64,000 bases of DNA from Gigaspora margarita (lineage: Eukaryota > Glomeromycota > Glomeromycetes > Diversisporales > Gigasporaceae), in the NCBI GenBank assembly GCA_009809945.1, contig WTPW01000185.1, positions 1 to 64,000 of the forward strand. Direction: 5' to 3'. The stretch's first letter is position 1. Every line of letters begins with the position of its first letter. Shown one piece after another: positions 11,131-21,999 of this stretch. The position numbers and the translations under genes were made by a program. The notes under the pieces are model-generated. The model was not told the DNA's origin and did not search any database. It saw nothing but the letters and a program-made list of their open reading frames with translations.

Positions 11131-13190
11131 TTTTGAGTAAACTCAAAAAGTATTTAATTTGACGAGAAAGTATTTAGTTTAATTAAAATCTTTTTTAGAG
11201 CTATGAAACTTGGTAGTTATATGTAAGTTTGGGTGTAGAACAATAAAATTTAATTAAAAAAGTATGTTAACAAAGTAGTTTTGAAGAAAACTTAGGTTTT
11301 GATTTAGCAAAATTTTGGTACAAGTGATCATTGGGAAGAGTTAGTGAATTGTTTCCCATTAATTTTTATGAAATATTTTATATTAAAAATAGTTTTATTA
11401 AAATTTTATATTAAAACTTTTAAATTTTATTATAAGTAAAAATTTGTATTAGTATTTAATAATTTTTAAGAATTTTTTATTTTTAAATTCATTTCTGATT
11501 GATAAATATCACAAATAATTGTAAAATTGGATGATGGTGAAATTTTGGGTCTTAATTTGAAAATATAAGTCCTACTAAAATCCATCTATACTCTTTTATT
11601 AATAATTCTAACTCTAAATCCTAACTCAACTATAAAAAAAAAGCAGACAAAGAAGTTCCTAAAAAATTTTAAAAATCATGTATAAAATATAACAAAATTT
11701 TACTATCATCTTATTTTATAATCATCTGTGACAATAAATATAAATTTTATCTAAAAGATATACTTTTAAAATTACAAGTAGATTAAATAGATATATATTT
11801 ATCTATTTTAAAAACTTGATATAAGGTTAATAATAAAATTTTTTCTAAAATTCAGTTTTTAACCATAATAATTTAAGCTTTTTGTACTAAATTTAGTACA
11901 GCTTATGGATACCCATTAATAAAAAATTAAAATTTATAGTAATAGTAAATATTAGTATTTAACTATAATAAAGATATTTTATTATATTAAAGTCTATTGC
12001 ACAATATTGTATATTTATATAGAGATATAACTATAAAGACTGTGATTATTGAAAGATCTAACTGCATAAATTTATTATATAAAATGTAAAATTATAAAGC
12101 TAACCTATAAATATTTTGTAAATTTTATAATTTTATTTTTATTATAATTAGAAAAACTACTTGTAATTAATTAAAATTGAGTACTATATATTCCTAAAAA
12201 TAAACTATTTTTTGAGCAAAAAGTTATACAAAAAAATGAAAAATTAAAATATATAAATAAAAAGTAGTTCAAAAGATACTATATTTATACTATATATATA
12301 TTTTTATATCCTGAGCAACTTATTTAATAACACTTTTGAGATTTACTTAGTAAAATTTGGATTTTTATATATAGCAACTGCTAGCAATTTTTTAAAAAAT
12401 GAGAGTGGCTTATTTTTAGAGGTAGCATATTTTTGAAAATCTATAGTATATATTAACTTGATAAAATTTTTAAATTTTTTCTATTAAAGTTCTCATTTCT
12501 GAAGTAGGTATTTTTTATTCCAAGTTTTTTGAATTATAAAAACCTCTAGAGGTCTCTGATATTTGTTATAGTTAACTCTTACTAAGTGCAGCAAAATACT
12601 TGCATTTATAGAAAACTTGCAATTAAAAAAAATTAAATTAATATATAATTAACTCTTTTTATATACAAGTTTATAAGTTAAAAAAATATCTTGCATTTAG
12701 AAAAAATCTTTTAATTAAATAAATCAATTTAATTGATTAATAAAATATCTTGCAATTTGAGAAAATAATTTTGTATATACTAGTTAAAAAAACCTTGCAT
12801 TTATGAATAAAGAGCTTGTACTTATTTTATAACCTCAATTTGGGCAAAGTCTATTTTATTGCACTTAAAAAAAACTTAAAAACTGAATTTAGAAAACATG
12901 CACTTAGAGGAAGATAAATAAGTGTACAACTAGCTATATGTACACTTTTGATAAGAATTGTTTAGTTTTTAATATTTTTTAAAAAATACTTGCTATTACA
13001 ATAAATAAAAAATCAATACTAAATTTAAATTATAATAAAATTATAACCAATTTAATAATAGAACTTAACTAAGTTATGCATACTATTTTAACAACTAAAA
13101 TATTTATTAAAAATTTTTTGTAAACATTTAATAAATCTAATACAAAACTACAATACAAAATTATTATAATTTATTTAGAATTATTATATC
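11131..13190. other. Very AT-rich, CpG-poor stretch, no gene seen
   Basis: No coding region or clear element boundary was found. Between 12560 and 12915 phrases of the type CTTGCATTTAGAAAA recur several times, ending with TGCACTTAGAGG. Similar phrases occur near 37640-37720 and 38085, so this may be a worn TA-target repeat. Small phrases near 11160-11340 resemble 120-340. Confidence 0.4.
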
Positions 13191-13197
13191 TTGAACC

Positions 13198-13243
13198 AGT
13201 GGTTATAGTTAACAATTATAATAAATAGTTAACTATAACCACT
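13198..13243. repeat. Short perfect hairpin
   Basis: AGTGGTTATAGTTAAC at 13198-13213 is followed after a 14-base loop by its exact reverse complement at 13228-13243. It lies just outside the TTAGGG-core element that starts near 13265 and resembles the terminal words of that family. Confidence 0.6.
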
Positions 13244-13264
13244 ATTATAATAGATTTTTACTTG

Positions 13265-14294
13265 AAATAACTAGCAATGATCACTAGTTACACAGAGTAG
13301 GTATAAAGATAAGTTATTCAAATTTTTTTTTGTTTCATTTTTTTTCATTTTAGTATAGTACTAATATTTATTCTTGTTTTTTTTTTTAGTTTCAGATTAT
13401 CATCCATTTTATTGATATACTTCTCTCGTTATTAGTGCTATCCAGTTCTTTTGTTATTGGTACCATCCAACTTGGTGTTTCACATAATATGGTTTTTATA
13501 TCATTGGTATTGTCTAGTTCAGTAATTCCCTTCTGTCACTAGTGCTGTCCAATTTGGTGTTTCTTTGATATAGTTTTTTCATTATTGGTATCTTTCAGTT
13601 TATTGCTTTCCTTTTTATTGTTGGTGCTGTCTAATTTGGTGTTTTCATGATGTAGTTTTTCTTTCGATAGTAGTAGTTTAGTTTATTTGGCTTTTATATG
13701 TGTTTCTTTTTAGTTTGGTGTCTTCCTCCTTCTTCTGTTGTTGGTGTTATCCACTTTGGCGGTCATTCTTCAATTATTCTTTTGTTGCTGGTACATTGCC
13801 TAGTCTCTTTTGTTGCTGATGCATTGCTGGGGTATTTTTGACTTGGATATGTCCAGTTTATCACTGGTGTGTCATACCATACATTATGTTTTTGTGTTCT
13901 TTGATTTTTGATATAGTTGATATTTAGCAGTTAGAAAATTAGCTTTAGAGTTAGAGTTAGGGTTAGGGTTAGAATTAAGGTTAAAATTAATTGTTTAGGA
14001 AATTGGAGCAGAGTGAAGGTGAACGCCATAGCAAACGACTACAGAGTGAGCCTGTAGATGTTGCTGAGTATAAGCAAAACAATATAAGCCATCTTACTCA
14101 TAATTAAGTGATGTTTATAAGTGTATGTATAGCATGCATAGCCAATAGAGTAGTTAAAGCTAATAAAGCCAATTCTTGAGACTATTTTTTGGTAGTATTA
14201 ATTGTCTAAAAATTAAGTAATATATACGTATATATGTTCATATGTAAAAATAAAATTAATGCAATAATAGTAATCGTTACTGCAGTTATAGTTA
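13265..14294. mobile_element. TTAGGG-core inverted-repeat element with degenerate minisatellite interior
   Basis: The left end reads TTTTTACTTGAAATAACTAG and continues through AGCAATGATCACTAG. The right end (14265-14294) inverts to TTTTACTAACTATAACTGC, matching the ends of the elements at 61.0 and 62.5 kb. The interior from about 13390 to 13900 is a degenerate repeat built on GTTATTGGTGCTGTCCAATT-like phrases. At about 13940 comes a tract of GTTAGGGTTAGGGTTAG. The reverse-complement relative of this interior is at 51.2-51.8 kb. No protein is credible. Boundaries are approximate. Confidence 0.5.
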
Positions 14295-14699
14295 GTAAAA
14301 TTCATATTTATAATGGTTATAAATAATCACTGGTAATAACTAACCAATGATTATTTAAACTATCTGGTTAAGGTTAACAAGTGGCACAGATTAAAAATGC
14401 TCCTTATTTATTATAAATTATTTATATAATATAAAAATTAAGTTAATTGTTATTGTTATATATATAATAGCAGCTTATATATTACTAGTTTTGGTGCCAA
14501 CAAATCAGATTTCAAGATCAGATATAATATGGTACAATTTGAAAAATTTAAAACAAATATTTCTTTTATCAAAAATCGCTTATTTCTCAAAAATTTTATA
14601 AGAAAAACCTTTTGTGCATTTGAACAAGTTTTTTTTAGTAATTTTATGATAAACTTGACTCTAATTTAGTACTTACCCTAAATTAACCTAACTAAATGA

Positions 14700-15790
14700 A
14701 CGTTTTAAGATTTTGTTGTATTACAGATAGTAATATTATATATTTGCAAATAACCTAATGCTTATATAATAGTTAGAAAATATAGCAACAAATTTTTATA
14801 ACAATTTATAATAGAGTCATAATAAATCAAGTTTAAAAACTATGATGAATCTATTTGTCGCTGGCTGCGACAGTTACAGGTTGCAATTGACCAATCGCTT
14901 TACATGAACAGATGTAAAATACGTGTAACCCAAAGCAAAGAAAACATTGAAATTTTTCAAAAATTCGCAATAGCACAAAATTTTAACTAAGAAATCACAT
15001 TTTGTGTTCTAATTATAAAAATTCCTTGTAAAACTTTACTATACACTAAATCCTACCTCAACACTAATCAACACTACTCCTGACCCTAATGATAATTAAC
15101 TTTAGCATTTGTTTTGATTCCGTAACATGATCTGGTTGGTCAATCGCAATCCAGTGACTATCACTGCTGGTGACAATTAGATTATTTCTAAAAACTAAGA
15201 TAATTTTATTTAAATTACTTATATACCACAATATCTAGAAAATACAATAACATATTATACAAAAACTATAACAAATCTAATTAAAATTAATGTAATTTTA
15301 TTCAAATTACTTATACTACCACATTAGTAGGTACTGTATAAAGCAAAATCTTTGTAGCAATTTATAAAAAATCATAATAAATCAAATTAAAACTAATATT
15401 ACTATTTAAATTTTTTATATACTATAATAACCAGAAAGTTGGCAGAGAATTTTATAGCCAATACTATTGAAATTAAAATAAATAACTACACCCAATATTA
15501 ATCTATCTAAATTACTTATACTATACAATAACCAGTAAGTAACAAGTTTTTTGTAACAAATCGCTAGAAATTACAATATATCTAATCAAATACTAATATT
15601 TCTCGATTTAAATTGTCTATACTTTACAATAAAAAAAAAGCATAGTAACAAAATCTTTCTGCAGTAATTTATAATATAAACTATAATAATTCTAATCTTA
15701 AACTAATATTGATTAAATTGTTTACATTCTACATATGTCTAAAATAAGTTACTAATTTTTTAAAAAACAAAATCACCTGCAATTGTTATA
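14700..15790. repeat. Decayed ~100-bp tandem array, interrupted by an inserted element
   Basis: The phrase AAATTACTTATACTAYACAA recurs in varied form near 15210, 15304, 15408, 15511, 15610 and 15716, a step of 94-106 bases. Between copies runs a form of AGCAATTTATAAAAAATC, then ATAATAAATC. One further unit lies near 14760-14835, on the other side of the element at 14855-15176, so that element landed inside the array. No gene is present. Confidence 0.65.
14855..15176 (-). mobile_element. TTAGGG-core MITE, reverse orientation
   Basis: Imperfect terminal repeats: TTGTCGCTGGCTGCGACAG on the left, and TTGTCACCAGCAGTGATAG as the inverse of the right end. Both are followed by a form of GATTGACCAA. 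The minus strand reads a degraded TTAGGG-type tract (about 15060-15095), then AGTAAAGTTTTACAAGGAA, the family core. No target duplication is certain. Confidence 0.65.
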
Positions 15791-15799
15791 TGTTTTAAT

Positions 15800-16342
15800 A
15801 AATAGGGCTTAACAACTATTTATAATTTATTTGATTAACTTTATGAATGTTTAATTGATAAAAATCAAAACAAACTTACAGAATAAAATACAATTTGCAG
15901 TATATACAATAATTACAAAATATAATTTATTGTTATGGTCCGTTAGATAATTAGATTAGGGTTTATTACTGTAAATGCACTACAGGTGTTGAACACCATT
16001 ATTGTTATATCCCAAAAAATTAATTATGTGGTGTTCTAAATGAAAGTATTCAGAGTCTCAGAACCCTTATGCTAACCAAAATCTAGACCCTTGTAACTAA
16101 CTCCCATCTTAGCTTATAATTTTAAATTTTAGAAGAAACTTACATATAGTGCTAAAACCATAGGTTGCATTTTATATTATCTGATCAGACTAGCAAAAAA
16201 AAAAAACTCCATATACTCTAAATATTGCATTTCAAAGAGATATAATTCAATAAATATGCGCGAAATGTCACGTGTAAATCTTTTGAAGTAGTGTGATGAG
16301 TATGATTGCATTAGCAAAATAAATTTCATAACGCGAAACAAG
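15800..16342. other. Start of CpG-retaining segment, no gene seen
   Basis: From about 15.9 kb to the right CpG dinucleotides become regular, after being rare to the left. AGGTGTTGAACACCATT near 15984 resembles the terminal repeat of the element at 59.4 kb. No reading frame looks coding. Confidence 0.45.

Positions 16343-16386
<44 letters not shown>
16343..16386. repeat. Homopolymer run of 44 A
   Basis: There are forty-four consecutive A with no interruption. Open frames crossing it are Phe or Lys runs and are not genes. No target duplication or upstream retroposon body was recognised, so it cannot be assigned as a retroposon tail. Confidence 0.95.
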
Positions 16387-16388
<2 letters not shown>

Positions 16389-19107
16389 CGAAATGAACCC
16401 CGAAATAAATGCGAAACTGAAATAAAGGCCAACTGAAAATAAGAACAATGATGATAATACAATGATAACAATAGAGTTTATTTGTCTGCGAAAATAAAAA
16501 TTTTCCCTACACTGCATGCATAATGAATATTTCTGTACGGTGACAATGGATTTACGGTTTGAGTTATTTGTCAAACAGATCGTTGGCGCTGTTGCCTTTG
16601 AACAAAATTTTGTGGGGTTTAAGATAAATATAGAATAAAAGAGGCAAAATTGGTATGTAATGAATAATATAGGCATACGCATGCAGGTTTATGCAAGATT
16701 ACGTGAAGTACATGTATATATCCATATATTGAACTAGATTAACATAAGTCTACAGTATAATATCTTGTGATCCAGTCACACTTTAATATGTCCTATGAAC
16801 AGTTGAACATTCTACGAACGAGATGAAGAAAGCCCAATAATACAATCAAGAAGTTTGCCTCCTATTGATATGAATATTTATAAGCAATGTTTAACATTAA
16901 TGTATAAAAGAGGAGAGCGCACATTAACTGTGGTAAGGAACTGAACTTTATTATAAATATGTCATTATATCATAATTTTTCTTATAAAACCTTTCTCCTG
17001 CGCACCCCTTGACACTCGAAAAGTCCATGCGGTCACATCACTGACATCCCAAGAATGTATCATCTGCATCATGATATAAGATATAAGAATTAGCTTCACT
17101 AATTTAGAATTCATGCATGACGGTTTATGATTACAATCCTTATTTTTAATTCGACATGCATTTCGGATCAATTGTTTATTAAAATTAACGGACATCTAAT
17201 ATAGATAAACGTATTTAATTCAATTCATCAGATAAATCTGAGTTATAGTATTACGATCAAACACCACACTATTTAACAAAAATGGAACTTCTATAATTGA
17301 TTTTAAAATTAAAAACTCACGTTACCATAAAATTCTGTGGGTTTCCAAATATTTGGCCTTTATACATAAATTACAACCTTTTTTTTTTTTTTTTTCTGAA
17401 AGTATATTAAAAGCTCGTATCAACATATATTGACAGATGCAGCAAAATACAACATCAATTTAGTCATACTGTTACTATTGTGTTGAGAGAACATACAATT
17501 TAATACAAATTAGCTCTGATCTTTCATGTCAGTTACTCAATCATAATGCCTTTAAAAATTAATCAAATTAAAAATTGCGCGTAATATTATAGGCAAATAG
17601 GAGATTATAGAATTAATAAGAGCTACATATTGTATTAATTACTGTGTTTAATGGCAAGAGCAATAGTATTTAGAAACTGACAATTGCGAGGGCAGCGACA
17701 TAAAAGGTTTCCAAGGTTCACACGTAATAAATCATAAAAACCATGCCCAAAATTTTACATAAAGCTAAAATAAATAATTGTGCAAGTACATAGGTATTAG
17801 TTTTATACATGAAAAATTAAACCATTGCTTATGGTTATAATAAGGATGAATCTTGGATTGGAGCAAGGTAGAGTATGCTAAAATTTCGCAAGTAATTTTT
17901 TTGATAAAGCTCGAAGAATGATGTCATAAGCAAAATATTGAGTTATCATGTTTCATACAGTGGTGGTCCAATAGTGACTGTCAAATAAAAATACTATCAG
18001 AAAAATTACGCATATGTTTTCCTTTAAGACTGTGAGAAAATATAATCATGTGAAGTAAATTCAAATAACCAATTTATAACCATCAGATTTATTATACAAA
18101 GATATATTAATTTATGTATTTAATAGAAGGTGACATTAATTTCTTTCATCATAGACGTCGTTTATAGATTTAACGAAGTGTCAATGTTTACAGTGCAAAA
18201 AATCAAAATAAGAGATCAAATTCTCGAAGAACAGAGTATAGAAGATAAAATATGACCATTGTTTATTGGTCCATACGAAATTACTACACATAAACAGTAA
18301 ATTGATTAAAGAAATATAACTGAAATATGTTTATTAAAATATTATTACTAACTATTTAGCTTGGCAATTATAAAGCGAAAGATAATAGGTTTTTAGTTGA
18401 GATTGTTTGAGTCTTATAACGATCTTGAGTTTGTTAATAGATTTATTTTATAGATGGTAAAACATATAATGCATTTTGACTTCGTGGCAAGTATTATTTT
18501 TCATATTCTACATTACTTTGTAATTATATATTTAAATCTTTATTTTTCACTTGATCTACTGATTCATGTAGAATTTGCTCTTAATTTTCTATATAATCTT
18601 GCAAAACAATAAATATATCAATTATGCAATCTTGTTTGTTAAGTATTCGGACTATCAACGGACGCTAAAGTGTCCAGGATTATGATCCGGCATAATATCC
18701 GCATAATTCATATAAAATATACGATTTTGCTATTTAATAGAAAAGGGAGAAAAGGGAGAGATCTACTGATCAAAAATTTCGAGAAAATCACGTTTTTGTA
18801 GATCATGCCAATTATACTTTAGTATAAGGTTGCATGTAAAAACTTGAATAAATTATTAAATTAGTATAGTTCAACGTTTTAAAAAAATTATACATCTGTT
18901 TATGCTTTATTAAATGAACCAATAAAAAATTTTTAGCCAAAAAGGAGATCTCTCCCCTTTCTACTGAACAGCACCCATTTAAAGAAAATTGCATAATCTC
19001 GCATAATTTAGCCATTCTCCCGATAAAAAAAGTTCTATTGGCCAATTGCCATTACTATGGATGTGCATATACATACAGTACTGTGCGTGCTGCACATACT
19101 ATATATT
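16387..19107. other. Low-repeat CpG-retaining stretch, no gene confirmed
   Basis: This is one of the few stretches without obvious inverted repeats. Minus-strand frames at 17195-16965 (76 codons) and 19045-18812 (77 codons) are open. They have no clear promoter, homology or codon signature and are not called. Around 18690-19010 weak imperfect inverted similarity (AAAGGGAGAGATCT against AGATCTCTCCCCTTT) suggests an old foldback element. If genes with introns exist in the window, this segment is the likeliest place besides 26-28 kb. Confidence 0.4.
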
Positions 19108-20282
19108 ATTAAATGTCAGTGGTGCTGAAATTCACGTGATCACACGATGATCTTCCGCATAAACAAACCAGAGGTGCGTCACTAATCATTATAGAACTTA
19201 ACCTAAAAAATTTCGCTGTTAGTGTTAGGGTTTGGGTGTAACCGGATCTTAATTACCCTAGTGGATTTTAGGGGTAATAACGTAAAATCAAACAAAAACC
19301 CTAACCCTAACACTAAGACACTCTCAAAGAGGCAAATCTTACGTTTTTGATACTCCTGCACTTACTTTTTTGATACTGATCGACATGAAAATCCCAGTAA
19401 AAATAAGAATTTTCAAACATTTGAGCGAAGATATCTTGGCAACCATAAGACCAAATTTGGTAAAACGTTTTTTATTTGAATTCTATGGCTTCATAGAATT
19501 CAAATAAAAAAAAATTCATCGAATTTAGTCAAGTGGTTGTCGAGTTATCTTCNCTCAAAGTCAGAGAAAATCAAAACGCCTATCAAAATAGAAGCTGCGC
19601 CAAATTTTTATCTAACTTTGAGCAAAGATACCTCGACAACCATCAGACCAAATTTGATAAAACTTTTTTTTTTGAATTCTATAGCTTCATATAATTCAAA
19701 TAAAAAAATTTTTATCGTATTTAGTCAAGTGGTTGTCAAGATATCTTCGCTCAAAGTCAAAACTATCAAAATAGAAGCTGCGCCAAATTTTTTTCTAACT
19801 TTGAGCGAAGATATCTTGACAACCACTTGATTAAATTCGATAAAAAAATTTTTATTTGAATTATATGAAGCTATAGAATTCAAAAAAAAAAAGTTTTATC
19901 AAATTTGGTAAGATGGTTGTCGAGGTATCTTCGCTTAAAGTTAGATAAAAATTTGGCGCAGCTTCTATTTTGATAGGCATTTTGATTTTCTCTGACTTTG
20001 AGCGAACATAACTTGACTACCACTTGACTAAATTCGATAAATTTTTTTTTATTTGAATTCTATGAAGCCATAGAATTCAAATAAAATACGTTTTACCAAA
20101 TTTGGTCTTATGGTTGCCAAGATATCTTCGCTCAAAGTTTTGAAAATTCTTATTTTTGCTGGGATTTTCATGTCGATCAGTATCAAAAAAGTATGTGCAG
20201 GAGTATCAAAAACGTAAGATTTGCCTCAAAGAGCATCGTGTGATCATGTGAATTTCAGCATCAGCATACCCGACATTAAACA
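19108..20282. mobile_element. Foldback element with four palindromic units (CpG-retaining copy)
   Basis: Outer arms: ATTAAATGTC at 19108, then TGCTGAAATTCACGTGATCA, which pairs with the inverse at about 20230-20282. Inner arms start GAGGCAAATCTTACGTTTTT at 19329 and pair with the segment ending at 20227. Between them lie four palindromes of the GAGCGAAGATATCTTGGC type with a step of about 195 bases (about 19420, 19614, 19798 and 19990). A smaller hairpin at 19219-19316 inside the left arm has TTAGTGTTAGGGTTT against AAACCCTAACCCTAACACTA. It is the fresher relative of the array at 0.4-1.7 kb. No protein is encoded. Confidence 0.8.
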
Positions 20283-20375
20283 AAAAAATTTAAAAAAAGT
20301 TAAGTGGTAATCCGCAGTTAAAGGGTCAAAATTTCATAGTAAAAATCAGCAGAATTTTACTAATTGCCTTATATG

Positions 20376-20669
20376 GGGATGGCTAAAGCCATGCACCCAC
20401 GTGATTTTTTGAAAATTTAGTTAAAATTAGTGTTAGAGCCTGTTTAGCATTAGGGTCGGGGTTAGGGTTAGAACAGACATATAGGTAAAATTGCCTTCCT
20501 GCCATTTTTTATTAATGGCCCAAAACAGGTTTGAACTGCTGTTTTTATGTTCTAGCATTTTTTTTGTTTTTTGTCTTCTTTGGGCTGATCCGTGTAAACA
20601 AAATTTTGTGACTCCGGTTGGTTGATTTACACAAAAATGTCACGTGGGTACATGGCTTTAGACGACCCT
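20376..20669 (-). mobile_element. hAT-like MITE, GTCTAAAG-end family, 8-bp TSD
   Basis: The ends are GGGATGGCTAAAGCCATG and, inverted, AGGGTCGTCTAAAGCCATG, both leading into CCCACGTGA. A perfect 8-bp duplication CTTATATG lies at 20368-20375 and 20670-20677. The interior holds a TTAGGG-like tract near 20450-20470, followed by ATATAGGTAAAATTGCC. A second copy in the opposite orientation is at 25489-25784. No protein is encoded. Confidence 0.93.
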
Positions 20670-20991
20670 CTTATATGGAAGTGGAATGCTGTACATTTCC
20701 TATCATAATAAAAACCCCTATAGTAAACAATCAATAAATAGTCAAATACTAACGCGATTTAAATGATTTAACTATTATCAGAATCAGAAAAGTTGGCTCT
20801 GCAAAGTTTAATTAGAAATTATAAAAGGTTTGCTTATTAAAAAAATACTTTTATATGTAGAAAAGCTCCATTCACACACTATAGAAATTTACTATTAAAT
20901 TTATTATAAAATGATCATTTTTTACCCTTTATCTGCGATTTACCACTTAAATTATATCTAAAATAATAATATTGTAAGCATAAAATAATTT

Positions 20992-21642
20992 TTTTTATTT
21001 TAACCACACAGCGCGCTATCGGCCGGGTGGGCGCAGTTGGCGCAACTTTTATTAAGGTCTTTTTATTTTGGTCATGGGAGCCCGATAACCCGGGCCCCCT
21101 ACATTTTTGTAATAGTCTACATATTTATGCATCTATTCTAATTTCTACCATGGCTAACTGGTACTAAGCCATTACTTATTTTTAATTTTTACCGTGGCTA
21201 ACCGGTATTAAGCCAACCTATTTAATTTTTAACTGAACTCAATCGGCTGACCCATTTCAACCAGGGGATTTTACCAGAAATATCCAAGGAATTCTTTAAA
21301 GAGCACCAAACCCGTAGCGAACGAGTTCGGCCAGACTTCGACCCTCGTTCCAAATGTTCTAGAAGCTTTTCACTCCTGAGGCCAGCAGAAACAAGTAAAG
21401 ACATAAACCCTGTTAGAGCAGGTTACATGACATCTATTCCAAATGTCCGGAGAACCTTTATCAAGCCAAACCTGAAATGTGGCGATCCGTCCAAACATGG
21501 TTCTAGCATCCTAATTCAAATCGTCCATCACATGATCGTGTGTAGTTATTTTTACCATTCGTAGGACTTGAACTGGTGACCTTATGTATGGAAACGGTTG
21601 ATGTCCTGGGAGTGCAACTACTATGCTATTGACCCGCAGGAC
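20992..21642 (-). mobile_element. tRNA-derived SINE, 15-bp TSD
   Basis: On the minus strand it begins at 21642 with a tRNA-like head. The A-box-like TAGCATAGTAGTT is near 21628-21616. The B box CAGTTCAAGTCC is near 21560, matching the consensus GTTCRANNC. The body contains two tandem ~45-base subrepeats (GTGGCTAACCGGTATTAAG type) near 21150-21230, and the 3' end is an A-rich tail. A perfect 15-bp target duplication AGCATAAAATAATTT lies at 20977-20991 and 21643-21657. The two boxes form an internal RNA polymerase III promoter, and mobilisation would be by a LINE. The 651-base length is long for a SINE. Confidence 0.88.
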
Positions 21643-21682
21643 AGCATAAAATAATTTAAATAATACAGTATAATATTTAAAG

Positions 21683-21927
21683 CTGGCACCTTACGAAATA
21701 ACCCGATATATAACCCAGATCAGTCCGAACAAAACAAAGTGAGACGGCAAAGACAAAAACACGAAATATATATAAACGGCCACCCAAACCGGTCTTGGCT
21801 GACTAAGTAAAAGTGTTGGAAAAGCGATTTTACTATATATAGGCTACTTCCTAACCCAACTCTAACCCTAACATTAATTTAAAAATCGAAAAAAAACAGA
21901 AAATCGGGTAATTTCGTAAGGTGCCAG
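21683..21927 (-). mobile_element. MITE with CTGGCACCTTACG ends, TTAGGG core
   Basis: The left end CTGGCACCTTACGAAATAAC and the right end are inverted copies over 25 bases with one mismatch. The minus strand carries GTTAGGGTTAGAGTTGGG, followed by TATATATAGTAAAATCGC, the core that recurs in other families here. Flanks ATTTAAAG and GTTTTAAA are only partly alike, so the target duplication is uncertain. Confidence 0.85.
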
Positions 21928-21999
21928 GTTTTAAACGTACCTCAGGAGATAACATGTAAGTATTGCAAAAACAATGAATTTTTTTAAATGAGATAATTT

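Noticed and set aside
13940..13980. TTAGGG tract as a true telomere or chromosome end
   Set aside because: Only two to three units, always internal to transposon-like elements, with sequence continuing on both sides.
16268..16682. Minus-strand frames crossing the A-run
   Set aside because: They depend on a homopolymer that gives a poly-Phe stretch; no coding signature was seen.
18690..19010. Possible inverted-repeat element around AAAGGGAGAGATCT
   Set aside because: The arms match too weakly, and no target duplication or sharp ends were found.
19537..19830. 97-codon frame with repeated EAAPNFYLTLS motifs
   Set aside because: It runs along the palindromic array, so the protein repeat is a by-product of the DNA repeat.
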